From Channa striata (Eukaryota > Chordata > Actinopteri > Anabantiformes > Channidae), in assembly GCA_033026295.1 (NCBI GenBank), contig CM065182.1, positions 17,566,715-17,630,714 on the forward strand: a DNA stretch of 64,000 bases, in the 5' to 3' direction. This document shows, piece by piece, positions 1 to 12,790 of this stretch (position 1 is its first letter; every line of letters begins with the position of its first letter). The translations under genes were made by a program, and so were the position numbers. The notes under the pieces were generated by a model, which ran no database searches, had not been told where the DNA came from, and was given only the letters and a program-made list of their open reading frames with translations.

Positions 1-337
1 TACACATAATAGTTTGAATAGTTACAAAATAATTAACAATTACATTAGTTGAAAAGATTGCGGTGAAGTTACTTCACAGATTTAGCCAATAGTAGTAGCC
101 CTTGTTGAAGATTCTTCCACACACTCCGTGTTTGATAAATGTGTCAGTGATTAATTTGAAATATAACAAATTTATAGAAAAATCTAAACAAGAGCCTTGC
201 TTCTACATGTGGTCATATGTCGCCCTCCAGTGGCACACACATATCCGTCTTATCTGCTTGCAGTTTTCTCCAAGGAGCAGAACAATTGCTGTAATTCTTT
301 GGCGTTCCATATAATAAACTTCATCTTCTTTCGTCAG

Positions 338-780
338 GTTGGTGAACATCTCCCTGCAGTGGAAGTCCAGGAGGGCGAGCCTGGAAAAAAGGTGGCTATG
401 GATCAGCTCTTTAAAGGAAAGAAGGGCGTCCTCTTTGCCGTACCTGGTGCTTTTACCCCTGGATGTTCAAAGGTGAGTCTGCACTTTTACCTCTCCTTCC
501 CAAGTCTTGTCCAAACTTATCTGTGCACTACTTGAACTTTTTTTCTTTCAGACTCACCTCCCAGGTTTTGTGCAGCAGGCTGACAATTTGAAGACTAAAG
601 GCATACAGGAAGTTGCATGCATTTCTGTCAATGACGTATTTGTTATGGCTGCATGGGGGAAGGAACATGGAGCAGATGGCAAGGTTTGGACTATGATGTT
701 TGTGTGTGAACGACTTCTGTGACAATGTGGGTTATGTAATTTAGGCAAAAGTTTCACCTCTTATTTGCATGCTCCAAAAG

Positions 781-817
<37 letters not shown>

Positions 818-1629
818 GAAGAAGAAGAATCACAAATGTTAAGAAGCTGTGGACGGTTACAGATACTATGTATGTGGGCACTGGATCAGGAATCCCTGTT
901 TGGCACCAGTAAGAGTGTTATTGTGCTAGATTTCACCAGTGCATGCATACAAAAAATGAGAATGCCACAAATCTCTCTAGTGAAATAGAAATAAGTGCTC
1001 CTCTCTGATTTATTACATAAGCAAGCCTCACTTAAAAAGTCTCGGTTACAAAAGCCTTTTATGTTACAAAGCGTATTTCCACAAAGGAAGTGTAGAAATA
1101 TGTTCTTAAAAGTTGTAGCTTTAGGACAAGACAGGCTGATAGAGAAGACTTACTGAAGTTTTTTTCTGCAGGTTCGAATGCTGGCTGATCCTGCTGGAGC
1201 ATTTACAAAGGTAAAAATATGTACTCTGAAACAACACAGTAAGATGTGTTTGTCTGTTTTGCAATTTTTTGTGTGTGTGTGTTTTGCGACACTCATCAGT
1301 CTTTTTCTCTGCTTTGCAGGCGGTTGACCTGTTACTTGACAGTGACCAGATTGTGCAGGTACTTGGGAACAAGCGATCTAAGAGGTAACCACAGCTTTAT
1401 CAGCATGGGTTTTGCGGTAACTGATTAATCATGTGTTTTTAAGAGTTCATTTGCCAATTTAATTTCTACCTTTTACTGTCACGTAAGACGTTCCTGCCTT
1501 TTTAATGTTCTCACCTGTTTTAGGTATGCTATGTTGGTGGAAGATGGAGTTGTTAAGAAGATCAGTGTGGAGCCAGATGGCACTGGGCTGACTTGCAGCC
1601 TGGCTTCCAGTATTCTGTCTGAGCTGTAG
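338..1629 (+). CDS. prdx5: peroxiredoxin-5 (exons 2-6; 5' end outside window)
   Basis: Thioredoxin-dependent peroxidase that reduces H2O2, alkyl hydroperoxides and peroxynitrite in mitochondria, peroxisomes and cytosol. Coding exons: 338-472, 552-683, 1172-1210, 1320-1384, 1524-1629 (stop TAG 1627-1629). All introns are GT-AG and the phases join without a frameshift, giving 158 residues. The peroxidatic cysteine sits in GAFTPGCSK (codons around 460-472) and the resolving cysteine in DGTGLTCSL near the C-terminus, the layout of atypical 2-Cys peroxiredoxins. VACISVND matches the third family cysteine region. The family's N-terminal targeting exon is not visible: the first exon seen starts at VGEHLPAVEV directly after a splice acceptor, so the start codon is left of position 1. 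It is followed head to tail by banf1. Confidence 0.96.
781..828. repeat. (ATA)n/(AGA)n microsatellite in a prdx5 intron
   Basis: About 12 ATA units changing to AGA units at the end, read directly. Lies in the 488-bp intron between exons 3 and 4 as numbered here (683 to 1172). Confidence 0.95.
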
Positions 1630-1839
1630 GCTTTTTTAGAGCTCATTTAACCAAACTGCACATGTTGAGTGAGTGTTATAGTTGCACTAAAAGAAACTCA
1701 GTACCAAACCAGATTTCTCCTTATCCCAAAGATGGTTGCAATTTCATCTTTCTTTAGGAAATAACCAATGCGCACAAATTACATGAACAGCATTCTAGTG
1801 GATATTGCATCAATCTCTATTCAGTGTTATTTGTAGGTA

Positions 1840-1845
1840 AATAAA
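1840..1845 (+). terminator. candidate polyadenylation signal of prdx5
   Basis: AATAAA lies about 210 bases after the prdx5 stop codon, the first canonical signal downstream. The 3' UTR would be about 1630-1865. This rests on hexamer and position only. Confidence 0.5.
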
Positions 1846-2204
1846 AATCACCAACAAAGCAATAATCAATCTTTTATGTATTGCTCATGTTGTATTGCAA
1901 CTTAGTGTGTGTTTTCCACAGCTTTTATCCTAATACAAAGAGATCAATTGGACAGAAGCCCAGTGTCATTCTTTTTGTGTGTGTGCATACACTCAAAAGA
2001 CTTTTTGACTCATGTACACTGTTTTTTGTAGGATATAAATTATTTTAGTCTGTACCACTCACCCACTGTGTCAAAGAACCTTTGATATTGAGGTATAAGA
2101 CATGCTCCAACATACAGTGGCACTTGCAAGTTTATAAATATAATTAATCTTAGTTTAAATTTAATCAGATGCGTTGTGAACCCCAACAAAAAAACAAGCA
2201 CGTT

Positions 2205-2425
2205 AGTTTGTTCATTTATTATTATCTTAACTGCTTGGGTGCAGCCAAGTATGTGAACTCCTCTTCTCAGTAACTACTAGTTACTAACCAGTGTGACCTG
2301 TTTTGCAGCAATAACTTGAAAGAAACCTGAGTGGTAATGGTTTTGAGAGCCCTGCGCTTTGGCTTGAAGGGATTTTAGCTCACTCCTTCTACAAACAGAG
2401 ATGGTGGTGGACTGCACTAGCTCGA
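2205..2425. repeat. DNA-transposon-like interspersed fragment
   Basis: The stretch with the words 'gcagcaataacttgaa' and 'ggattttagctcactc' resembles a very common fish repeat recognised from memory. It has no coding capacity and lies between prdx5 and the banf1 promoter. Family assignment is uncertain. Confidence 0.4.
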
Positions 2426-2559
2426 AGTAATGCGACAGTGATGGCCAAAGGATCAAGATAGAAGATTGCAGTAATGCAGCACTAGTGTGCCAGCTGCGTT
2501 TAAACCACAGAGGAAAAAATCAAATTTAACCGAAGTTGATCTGTCTGTCCTGCGAGTCA

Positions 2560-2767
2560 CAGTCAGGGATATTTACGTTAGGATCGCTTTGTGTGACGTA
2601 AGGACGCATTGCATTGTGGTCGCCGCCGGTGGTAGGGATAGACAGAAACAGAAACCATTCACTCGTCTGCTGTTGACTGCGGTAATATTCCGGGAACGAC
2701 AACACATTCAAACCTACGGTAGTATGAATGCATAAGTTGTAGCTGTAGTTGTAATTTAATAAAACAT
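2560..2767 (+). promoter_or_regulatory. banf1 promoter and probable non-coding exon 1
   Basis: A CpG-containing stretch carries TGACGTAA (2594-2601), a CRE/ATF-type site, followed by a GCCGCCGG core. The transcript would run to a strong donor, ACAT|GTAAGTAAG, ending the exon at 2767; a weaker donor lies near 2717. The matching acceptor is at 3913 just before the banf1 ATG. The transcription start is not resolvable by eye. Confidence 0.5.
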
Positions 2768-2814
2768 GTAAGTAAGAAAACAATGTAAAACAGGCAAGCA
2801 GCAAAGTTTAGCGC

Positions 2815-3360
2815 AAATTAGCTAGCTAAAAACATTGACGCAACATTAGCCTTTACGGGGGCTGAATAAGTTCGCTTGAAGGCGCCTAAATTTATAGTTG
2901 CCGCCCATTGTCTTAATTGTGCTAACTTCGTATACTATCTAATACTGTAATTAATAATTAAGGATCATTTATACAATGGTGAAACCCCATGCTAACATGC
3001 AGTAGCAACCTCTGTGGAAATACTAACGCAGAGTGTAGCTAGTGAACGTTAGCTAACTTTGTGCTAGTTAGTGGTGCTAGCACTGATTGGAGTGCCCGCG
3101 CGTTTCAACACTTGTACTGATGCTAACTGTGCTAACTTAGCGCTAGTTACTAGAATCCTTCTGCTACATGTGCAAACACATGCATGGTTTTCTTCGGTGG
3201 AGGGTCAAGCGGTGGCATTATTTGTCCAACTGTAGATAACATTTATCATACTTATACGTAACACATTTAGCATTGTCCACTAATTTGCAGTTGTAACGTT
3301 AGCATTCCGGTGAAAGCAGATTAAAAATCGCCTTTCAGGCATTTTAGCTATAGTTGTAAA
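2815..3360. repeat. GCTAAC/GTTAGC-rich stretch in banf1 intron 1
   Basis: About a dozen GCTA/TAGC words (GCTAAC, GTTAGC, GCTAGC, including the palindrome GTTAGCTAAC near 3050) are scattered without a fixed period. The rest of this intron shows no other recognisable feature. Confidence 0.5.
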
Positions 3361-3940
3361 TTTTACGTGAAATAGTGCTTCAACATGGGCAAAATGTCAT
3401 AAACTAATAAATACGTTTAATATCTTATTCATACTTTCTGCTTACCCATTGATGTAACGTTATGACATAAACAATAACGCTACGACGCAGTCAGTTTAGT
3501 AGACACGTCCTATACGGATGCAGTATGTTTTAGCTTTAATAGTTTTCTCTGAACCACAAGGATTAAAGTGACTGAATTAATAGTCAGAGTTTTCAGCCTC
3601 AATGATAAACGTAACACCAAGCTAGTTTTAGCTTAAACACGCGTTTACAGAGATCCAGATAAATAGGTCTTTTTGAGTGACTGACCACCAGGACTAATTC
3701 CTCTTTATAGTAAGATACGTCTAAGGTGGTACAACTGGACAGTGCTGCTATACTAAACTGACTTAACTATATTCAATTCATCTGTCTGGTCAAATGAAAA
3801 AGAAAACAGTGTTTAAAATGTTCAGAATATTTACAAAGTTTTTTGGTAGTTATTTTACTATATTTGAGTTTCTGTTGTTTAATTGCCATTTTATTTTTTG
3901 TGTTACACTTTAGTGATCTGTGACAGCCTACCAAGCAGCC

Positions 3941-4376
3941 ATGTCATCGACTTCTCAAAAACATAAAGACTTTGTGGCGGAGCCAATGGGGGAGAAACCT
4001 GTGATGGCTCTTGCAGGGATTGGAGAGGTCCTCGGCAAAAGGCTGGAGGAGAAGGGTTTTGACAAGGTAACGTTAAATTTTTTTCCTTAATGCTGTAAAA
4101 ATACATTTGGCATATACTGCAAATTTAAAAGGTGCTGTAAAACACCAAGGTGCTGTAAAAATGTTGTCAAGTGGCGTTGTCAATGAAGTTTAACAGGTTA
4201 CTGTCGTGTTTTTGTGTCTACCTCCTCAGGCTTATGTTGTCCTTGGGCAATTCCTCGTGCTGAAGAAAGATGAGGAGCTTTTCCGGGACTGGCTGAAGGA
4301 CACTTGTTCAGCAAATGTAAAACAACAAGGTGACTGCTACAGCTGCCTTAAAGAATGGTGTGATGCCTTCCTATAA
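3941..4376 (+). CDS. banf1: barrier-to-autointegration factor (BAF)
   Basis: Small dimeric DNA-bridging chromatin protein that binds double-stranded DNA, LEM-domain proteins and lamins, and acts in nuclear envelope reassembly. Coding exons: 3941-4066 (42 codons) and 4230-4376 (48 codons plus TAA), joined in phase 0 by a GT-AG intron. The product is 90 aa against 89 for human. The start MSSTSQKHKDFVAEPMGEKP aligns with the family N-terminus (human has two residues between Met and Ser). The helix-hairpin-helix DNA-binding segment is LAGIGEVLGKRLEEKGFDKA (residues about 24-43). The C-terminus ends CLKEWCDAFL as in other vertebrates. A 5' UTR segment (3914-3940) precedes the ATG after the acceptor ending at 3913. 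Confidence 0.98.
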
Positions 4377-6897
4377 ACCAGTCAGTCTTTATTTTCTACT
4401 TGTCAAGTCAAAACTATACATTACCTCAGCAGTGATCTTGATTCAATTCAGCTATACCATATATATGAACTGACACCATAGACACTGAGGTTCGTTTACG
4501 TCAGCTTGTTTTTAAATTATGCTGAAAGCCGTTCTTAAAATTGCCATTAAATAATTATTTGGGTGGATAATCACAATTTGACGATTCTAAAACCCATAAC
4601 ATCTCCTCATTGTCAGTAGCCCCTTTTTGCTGCAGAAGTTTTGACTTGTAGTAGGAAAAATACAGGCATAACTATTACTATTCAAGACAGCATCTTTCTA
4701 TTTAGGTTTAACATTGGGTGGTGTTACTGAGCCAGCCATGCACTTTAGCCTGGCTGCAACACTAGGACACCTACGTTTTCTCGGTCATTAGTAATGTTAT
4801 TATGCGTGTGTTTGTCAAGTCAAAAAGTCTGCTGTGAGAACCATCTATACAGAATCTGTCATTATTAAAGGTGCTCACATTCATGTCATTATCTCTGCCT
4901 AAGTTCATTACAATACAGTGTGTACTGTATGTTCAGGCAAAATTTAAATAAACTTTTAATTCATTGTGGGTCATTTAGTAAGAATTTACCATTTTAAGCT
5001 CAATTTTTCCTGTGGGTTTTCTGCAGAACAGGTGTAATGTCTTTCAGTTCAAGGTGAAAATTTCCTTCTTGGTGATGTAGAAAATTTACCAGTACAACTC
5101 AGAAAGGTATTTGTGCCTACATGCAACATTTGGGCTTGTTGCACAGTTAGTCAGTTTTTAAAGCCATTGGAAAGTTAACGTTAACGTTTTAAATAGCACA
5201 TCTTTACAATTTATAATCATATGCTTTAAGTGCCCCAAAAATTTTAAAGGATTTCTGCTAGAGGTGGATCGTCAGTTTGAAGTGTCTTGCAAATGGTGAT
5301 ATTGATTTATGTAAAAAGTTAACTTCAAAGCAAATGGTCATATCTTATGCGGTTTGAACAAAATTTGTTTGACCCTGAAGATGGAAATGTATAAATAAAG
5401 ATGCTGATGCAACACACTTGCACACTGTCAAACATATGTCTTGCTGAGAAGTGGACTACACTAGAGTTACCTTAGACAAGCTCAACAAAAATGGAAATGC
5501 ATGACCTGACAAACATGCGAATTAGATTGAAACGTCGTGTTTGAATTTATTTCTGGCTTCAGTTAGTCTGCATGCATCTCCTCTTTCACTCTCTGTCAAT
5601 AATCTAACACTTGTGCTTAACTACTCATTAAATACTGTAATGGCTGCCATATAAAGGAAAACATGAATTCTGTTTTAACTTAGCAAAACCACATGGAAGG
5701 AGTCCTAACAAACAAAATAACCATTAAATCATTAATCAGCACATCATTGGTTGCCAGTGATTCTCGTTGGGCAAATAAAAAAAACTCAACCAATGAGTCG
5801 AGTCCCATGACTCTCGAGTCCCAATGACTAATCTGATTTTCCACTGGTTTTAAATGAAGCCAAAATGCCATATTAGACATTTTGTAACATCCTGGTGTTG
5901 GCCAGGTCTTAATGGCTCAGGTTTTTATTTACTATTTTAAAGTTCCCTGAATTCATGCAAAATTTAAACATTTTTTCAATCAGATGAACTAAAACAAATA
6001 GTGTATTTTGAGTATTACAAAACCTAATAATACTGAATGATCACCAGCTACATGATGATGGAAACATTGTGTAGCAGCTCATTGTAAAACACTGCCTGAT
6101 GTCTGCATTTGACTGTGAAAACTTCATATTTTATATTGCTGTTATTAAAAACTTAAAGACAAGTATGAAATTTGTATTTTTTTTTGTTCAACGTGTTCAT
6201 TTCAAATGATTTTTTTTTTACAAAATCACAAATAAGAGAAAACCTTTGATGACAGGAAGTTTTATTTCAGTGCTTCAAATTCCATGGTTACTGTCTCTCT
6301 TTTCTTTTTTCTTTTTTTGCCAAAGTTTCAGATTTGATATTTGTGAGACTTCGAAATGACATTGGTTAATTGTTAAAATGGTCCAGAGCAGGGGTTCCCA
6401 AATTTCATCATGCTAAGAAACACATTTTTCTTTTTAGTTATGTGAAGATGAACAACCAGAGCTGAACACTAGCTTGTATTGATAGAAACTGGGAGATAAC
6501 AGTGAAGAAAGTGAAACCTTTTAACTCATTAGCGTCCAAATTACACAAATAAGCCGAGATGTTCGACTAGATTTCTGACCTTGTGGAGACGTTTGAGGAA
6601 CCCCTCTGTTCTGGAGAGCCTTGCAGACCTCATCACTTCAAATGATGTTGAATACCCGTCTGTAAAACTATATTATAACTGTGTTTTTGTGTCAAAGAAA
6701 TAGAAAATTCTTTTTATGACATACTCATAAACAAATCACAGATTTACCGTAACTTGAATGGCTTAGATTGTAGTATTCTGAATGTCCATTAACCCTGGAA
6801 TGTAGTTTGGGTCTGTGTGCTATTGAACTATAAAATCTTGATATGACAGTGAAAGGATGCTCAGAATTGTTGCTTAAATTTCACAGTAGCACCTATG

Positions 6898-6946
<49 letters not shown>

Positions 6947-7592
6947 CCACACTACAGCAACAGTATAGAAATGAGCAAAATGCTAAAATCTTAGGAAAAC
7001 CTTGAGGGAATAGATTCTGTGACTATAATCACTCAAACAACAGTTGCCTGTAAGTACAAGTAAGTGCCAAAACAGAGGAAACACCTGTGTGACTAAAGAT
7101 TACAAAATATATGAATACATTAGATGCAGCTCTAAAAATGCGTCATGTAAAGACCTCCGTTGAAAGCATTGTACTCTGGTGGAAGAAGTAGATGGTATTA
7201 CTTCAGTTACACGTCATTGCCCAATGAAAACAGTGTCATCTATGGGAAATGTTAATTACATAACATCGTTATTGTGTCTTTTTCACCATGTGTTTGACTT
7301 GCTGGATCTCAAATGTATGGAGAGTTTACTGTGTATAGGAAGCAGTGACGGCCCTGACCTATCAGAGCAGCATCTGGTACATGTAGCACCACCACAGTCC
7401 ATAGACCCAATGTGGGAATTTGGTGTCCCAGTTAAAATGTTTCAAATGCTGCATACCAATGTGAACCTGGAACTAGTGGAGAGAGTTAAGACACTTGATG
7501 TTCAGCATGTTGTCCTCTTTTGGTAGTTACCTGTAATATAAATATGAGAATGAAATGATAGCTGTTATTTAAAATTAATATCTTTAGATAGA
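4377..7592. other. banf1 3' UTR and banf1-gng3 convergent intergenic DNA
   Basis: No coding sequence recognised. Candidate banf1 polyA signals are the AATAAA hexamers near 4946 and near 5393. Repeated 'gagtc' words at about 5790-5850 resemble a fish repeat rich in actcgagtcc. A long (AC)n microsatellite lies at about 6899-6945. The 115-aa ORF at 7179-7526 matches nothing I know and is treated as chance. Confidence 0.5.
6899..6945. repeat. (AC)n microsatellite
   Basis: An uninterrupted AC dinucleotide run of about 46 bases, read directly. Confidence 0.95.
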
Positions 7593-7598
7593 TTTATT
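7593..7598 (-). terminator. candidate polyadenylation signal of gng3
   Basis: TTTATT on the plus strand is AATAAA on the minus strand, about 300 bases beyond the gng3 stop codon. Hexamer match only. Confidence 0.4.
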
Positions 7599-7895
7599 AT
7601 GTTTTTTTTTTTTTTTTTGGGGGTCTTGACAGTAATAACTTCTGCTTTAACATTTAGATTTTCTTTTAAATTCCCATGTTACATATTGTCTGTCTTCCTC
7701 TTTAATTCTGATAAATGTTAAAGAATTTAGTTCAAGACATGTTGTAGTTGATTCTGTACTGTACATTGGCAGCTTTTATGCAAGGTTACTATAGTACATC
7801 GATGTCTTATTTTGATTGGAAGTACACGTACACACTGTACATACATGTACATACTGTACAGCTGTACTTTTAATCACAACAATCCCTGATTTGTC

Positions 7896-9676
7896 TTAAA
7901 GCAGAGCGCAGAAGAATTTCTTCTCCCTGAAAGGGTTCTCTGAGGTGGGCACAGGGGTGATCAGGGGATCGTCACAGGCGTGTGCGTCGCAGTATGCCAT
8001 CAGGTCGGCTGCTGCTTTTGATACCTGGAGGCGAGGATGATCACATTTAGAGCTGTTCAACCATGAGTAATACACAAACTCAAAATCAAAGCTCATGCTC
8101 AGATTTCGTCAGTTTGTTAGTCTATTAGAGGTTGTAGATGCAGCGAGAAATACAGTTCCCCACAAAGAAACTGTTGTCATATTCTATTCCATTACATGAT
8201 AGGGTCACAATTTTTCAAGTGTATCTTGAAAACAATAGTCAGGTGCCCATTTTCTGCTGGAACAGGGTTTTAATTCTACACTTGCGGCCTGTAAAAGATA
8301 ATTTCCTAAAGTGATTAGCCAAAGAATTCCCAGTTTTTTGGCCATTGTCTTTCCAGGGCAGCTTAGCATCAAATTTGTGTCCTGGTAGACACACACAGGC
8401 AACTTTTGGACGAACTTGATTTGATTCATTTTCAGGTTGTCGATTAGGTTCAGATATTTTCCTGAAAACATTTTGTTTTCCATCAAATATTCAATGAAAA
8501 GGAATCTTTCAAAGGCCACTGAAATCAGGGAGAATTGTTATAAAAAGTATGAATTGCTTCAGTTTTCTTGGGCAGCTGGCTATTGAGGCATACGTGAAAA
8601 ATTCATTATCAGTAAAATAAATTTGGTATGTATTTTCCTGTGATATATTGTCTTTGCTAATACAGTGCTGCACATGCTCTGTTTGTATGATCCTCCTGAA
8701 GGCCATTATCACTGGTTTTACAGCTGTGTGGATGACAATAAATTCCCATTTAATTTTGTCGGAAATCATTTTGAATTGTGCATTTTAAATAGATTTTCCC
8801 AGCATGTTTTCATTCCTTTGCTTCTGTATTGCAAGTCATTCTAAATAGTCTAGTTCCCATATTTAAATGTCTCCATGTAAAAACCCGTTTTGAGCCTTTA
8901 TTTGGATAAGCAAGTGCTTCTTAGTGACATGGCTCAAATATGCGTCAAAAAAGAATTAAATGTAGCAAGTTTTCCAAAGATGGACTAAAACGATGTTGAA
9001 TGTTTCTTGATTGACATGGCTAGGAATATAGAATATTTATCTGCAAGAATATTGCTAACAGACTGAGAGGACAAAGCATATTGAAGATAACCAAATGTGT
9101 GTGGCTGCAGACGTATCGCAAATAGCCATGAACACAAGAGTAACAGGAAATGAGAACAAAAACACAATGCAGCCAACAACAGAAAAAAACTAAGTGGGAA
9201 GTAGAGGAATCAGTATTAGAAAAAAAAGAAGCTTACTGAACCTGAAAGCTAAATGGATTCCTCATTTGTTGCATAGACACATCTGTTTTTGCTTTAGGAA
9301 TTCACACATTTTTTAAAATACAGTTTCATAAGTAGTTCAAAGCTTGTAACAATTCTTGTTGAACACAGCTTCTAGTTCAAATAAGCTGTTTCTGGCTCAC
9401 AAGTCTAAAACCATTAACTGTCTCCTCAAACATAATATTATAAGCAGGGTGACGTGAAATTATGATAGAAGCTGTACCATATGGGAAACTGCTATGATCA
9501 TTCCATCTTCATTCATGCGTTACAGTATTGCACTACTATGCTTCCTGTGTGCGACTGAGGTGTTCAGCTTGTCTTACCTTTATCCTACAGAAACTCGCCT
9601 CTATCTTCAGTTGCTCCACCAGTTTTCTGGCTTGGCCGACACTCATGGTGCTGTTCACTGGGGTGTCTCCTTTCAT
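7896..9676 (-). CDS. gng3: G-protein gamma-3 subunit
   Basis: Gamma subunit of heterotrimeric G proteins, mainly neuronal, forming the obligate beta-gamma dimer at the plasma membrane. Coding exons on the minus strand: 9676-9578 (33 codons, MKGDTPVNSTMSVGQARKLV to SFCRIK) and 8024-7896 (42 codons plus TAA). They are joined in phase 0 by a 1.55-kb GT-AG intron, giving 75 aa, the same length as human GNG3. The MKG(D/E)TPVNSTMS start marks the GNG3 paralogue. The C-terminal half contains NPFREKKFFCALL, where CALL is a CaaX box for geranylgeranylation. The acceptor CAG at 9680-9678 lies one base before the ATG, so the 5' UTR is in an upstream exon I could not place. Confidence 0.97.
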
Positions 9677-12600
9677 CCTGGATGCAAACACAGCAACATT
9701 TTGTGGACTGTGACTATTCAGTACATTTTTGCAATTTTTGTGAATTAGTAGCCAAACTGCTTAAAACTCTACTAGTTTTTTATGTCTATTTTGTGAATTT
9801 GACACACATTACAGTATATAGCACTATATAACACAATGAAGCTATCATCCTATGCTTGTAGTATATTACTACCAATTTTTAGGATTTTCCAGCTTTGCTA
9901 ACAAATTAGGCATGGAACAAGTCTAAATATATATATATAGAATATAGAATTAGTCCATCTGCCACATAATGTCATCGTATATGGGGACAAAAACAGAACA
10001 GTCTTCAAAGAAGCATGTAAAATGGGCCAAGCGGTCAAATTTATTCACCATGGCCCACTGATTCTCCAATAGCCAAGAAAATACACTGAAATATCAAGCG
10101 GAGAAAGAAGGAACATAATTCATAAAATGATTAACAATACCAGTCACAGATTGGTAAGGAATCAAGCCAGATGGATTGTGATTCAGGAAAAAAGAGCAGA
10201 GGAGCAAAAGGAGCGAATCTGTTTGAACCATTCTGGACCTTTCCCTATTGTATCCCCCCCTCCATCCACCCCCTTATCTCCTTACCCGTATTATATTCCT
10301 CTTCAGGTGCAATCTTCCCCCCTCTTCTCTCTCTTTTTTCTCCCTTTTTCCTCCCGTCTGTGTCACTCAGTGAGCTTTTGTTTGGTGGTATCAGCGTAGC
10401 TGGACCCCACCCCTTACAGCCAACAGCCTGGATGGTACTCTGCTCTGTACAGTCCAGTGCACTGCAATTCTGCCACAATGAGCACTAGATTTGTGGTGGA
10501 TGGGTAGGATCACCCCTTTGGCAGTGAGTGGTACCTGCCAGACTGAGGGAGGGGGAGGCTATGGATGGAGATTTTTTATGAGGGTGGACTGTACCATTTC
10601 TGCCGTTGGGAAATTGGGACCAACTGGATTCTAGGTTTCAATCTCTGACATGAATCCGAATTGTTGGTGTGGTCTGTGGTTTTGGTTTTTAAAGCTAATA
10701 TGTACACAGCTTGGGATGTAAACCCCAGCCTCCTAAATCTTTATTTATCCGTTTGGTGATGCCCATCCTCTCCTCTGTTGCTATGGGGACTGCTGCAGTC
10801 TGATTTAGTGCTTTACATCACAATTTAATTTGGGAAATTTTCTGCTGATTTTCAAATATGCCAGTGGTTGTGCTACACATGTACAGACTTATATCTACCA
10901 TATACACATATACCAAAATAACACATCATAGAGAGAAAACGACATGTCTGGGTTGGGAAAGCAGAGCGGATGTGTTTTTTGCAGTGGCCAATCTCCTATG
11001 ACGCTCTCAAACCAGAGACCCTGTGGAGGAAAGAGCTGCATTAGCGCACAATCGTCCATAGTGTGATAACGCGTTTACCACAGAATAACGCTATAGCGAG
11101 CAGTATTAGCTTGTATAAATTTTTAATAAAGAATGTGTCTTAAAAATACAGAAAAAGAGTAAACGGAAATACTCAACACTGTAGATTACAACAGGAGAAT
11201 CGACACATTTTTGAAAACTGTCCGACGCCATGTTTTTTACTAAGATAGTGTGTCTTTCGCTTTAATGGCGCTGTCTCACTGTCACTCACGTCTCTTCCGG
11301 GGGCGACCAATCTTTTCCGTACATTGTCCTTGGTGAAAAGGAAGAATTGTCGCGTTCCTACTAAAATGTCCTTCGTGCTCGCCGTACACCAACCAGCACA
11401 GAGTGGTTACAAGCTGCCCCACCTTTACCAACACTGACCTTTGACCCCTTTTTATTGTACAGTGTATGACATAATCAGTATTGTTTAAAATGTATTGTTT
11501 TCTTAGTGGAATACTTTTACTTGTGTACGTTTGCACTTTTACTTGAATATTGAGATGGATGAAGAAAATAGTTCAAGAAATAATTTCATCACAAGTTGAT
11601 GACAAAAGTCTGACATTTGCAGACTTTCCAAACTGTGCAGGCTTATTTCACTTTGTTGTTCTATATATTATTACCACTACAGTTGCAAGTGTTCAAGCTA
11701 CTCATAGTTTCCATTATTTCAAAAATGTTACAATATAAAAGTGACAGAGATTCTATTTGTCCATGAAACTCCATTCAAGCACAATTTTAATTGCTGCATG
11801 AGTGTGTAAAATGGTGTTAAGAATGAAAGTGTCAGTGCACTGTGAAAATCAGAACACAAAGAGCTGCATTTCATTCTATTTTGCTTTTTGAGGTTATAGA
11901 TTAGTATACTAGTATATTAGATTCGTTATAGATAAGTATTGTAATGTATTGTATGTCCCTGTGAGGGTTTGAGGATGAACCTTGTGAAGACAGTGTGAAT
12001 GGATCTGGGTTTATGAACTACCTGCAGATAAGGACTCCCTCTGCTGGGTGATTTGGCAGGTTTGACTGCATCATGTATAGATCATTTCTACGAAATCACC
12101 TTCTTCCTAGAGGAACTCTAAATTAACTGACAAACATAGAATGTTTCATTGTGAGTACTGTGTGTCAAATACTCACCAGATGATCCACAAGTGTCCCTCT
12201 TTATCTCCACTGCTTATGTTCTCTTGTAATTAATCACTTCATCATTGGCTGCCATAATTAGTATAATGTTGCAGTTTGATAATATATGGATATAACAACG
12301 GTAATTTTTGTGTCTTTGCAGAATAGCAAATTAAAACACTGTATAAATCCAACAAGGCTTTGAGTCAATTAAGATTTAATTATTAAAAGTTACTATCAAT
12401 GAACTCTTATTAAATTTCTTTTTAGTTAATTAATAAACCTTAATTAATCTTAACTTAATTATAGTGGCACACTGGGGCCTTCATGTCTCTCTGTAGGTTG
12501 AGGGACGTCTCACCTGATTTCTCACTGAGTTCATTGAAAACATACACTGGAGATGCATGAACCAAAAAACTTTTAGGTCAATTTGACACATTTTTTAGCA

Positions 12601-12714
12601 CTAGAGTGTTTGTCTCAATAAAACTGATAAAAGAGAATAAGACCTGAAAGAAGTTTAAAGGCTCAAATTATTGCCCCTCTTAAACAACTGCCGTTTCATG
12701 TATTAAAATGAGTG

Positions 12715-12790
12715 ATCTGCTGACAGAATAAACTCCAGCTTATCATAAGGGAAGTTGGAGTTTACCACAGCTTTCAGCACACTCACTCAA
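12715..12790. repeat. dispersed repeat, copy 1 of a pair
   Basis: Contains 'ctgacagaataaactccagc' followed by a GAGTTTACCACAGCTTT block. It matches the stretch at 14405-14470 with scattered substitutions. Both copies are followed by CA-rich sequence. Confidence 0.55.

Noticed and set aside
1172..1200. tRNA-like 'ggttcgaatgctgg' word
   Set aside because: It is inside a prdx5 coding exon and no cloverleaf surrounds it.
7179..7526. 115-aa plus-strand ORF between banf1 and gng3
   Set aside because: No recognisable domain and no splice or promoter context; kept as non-coding.
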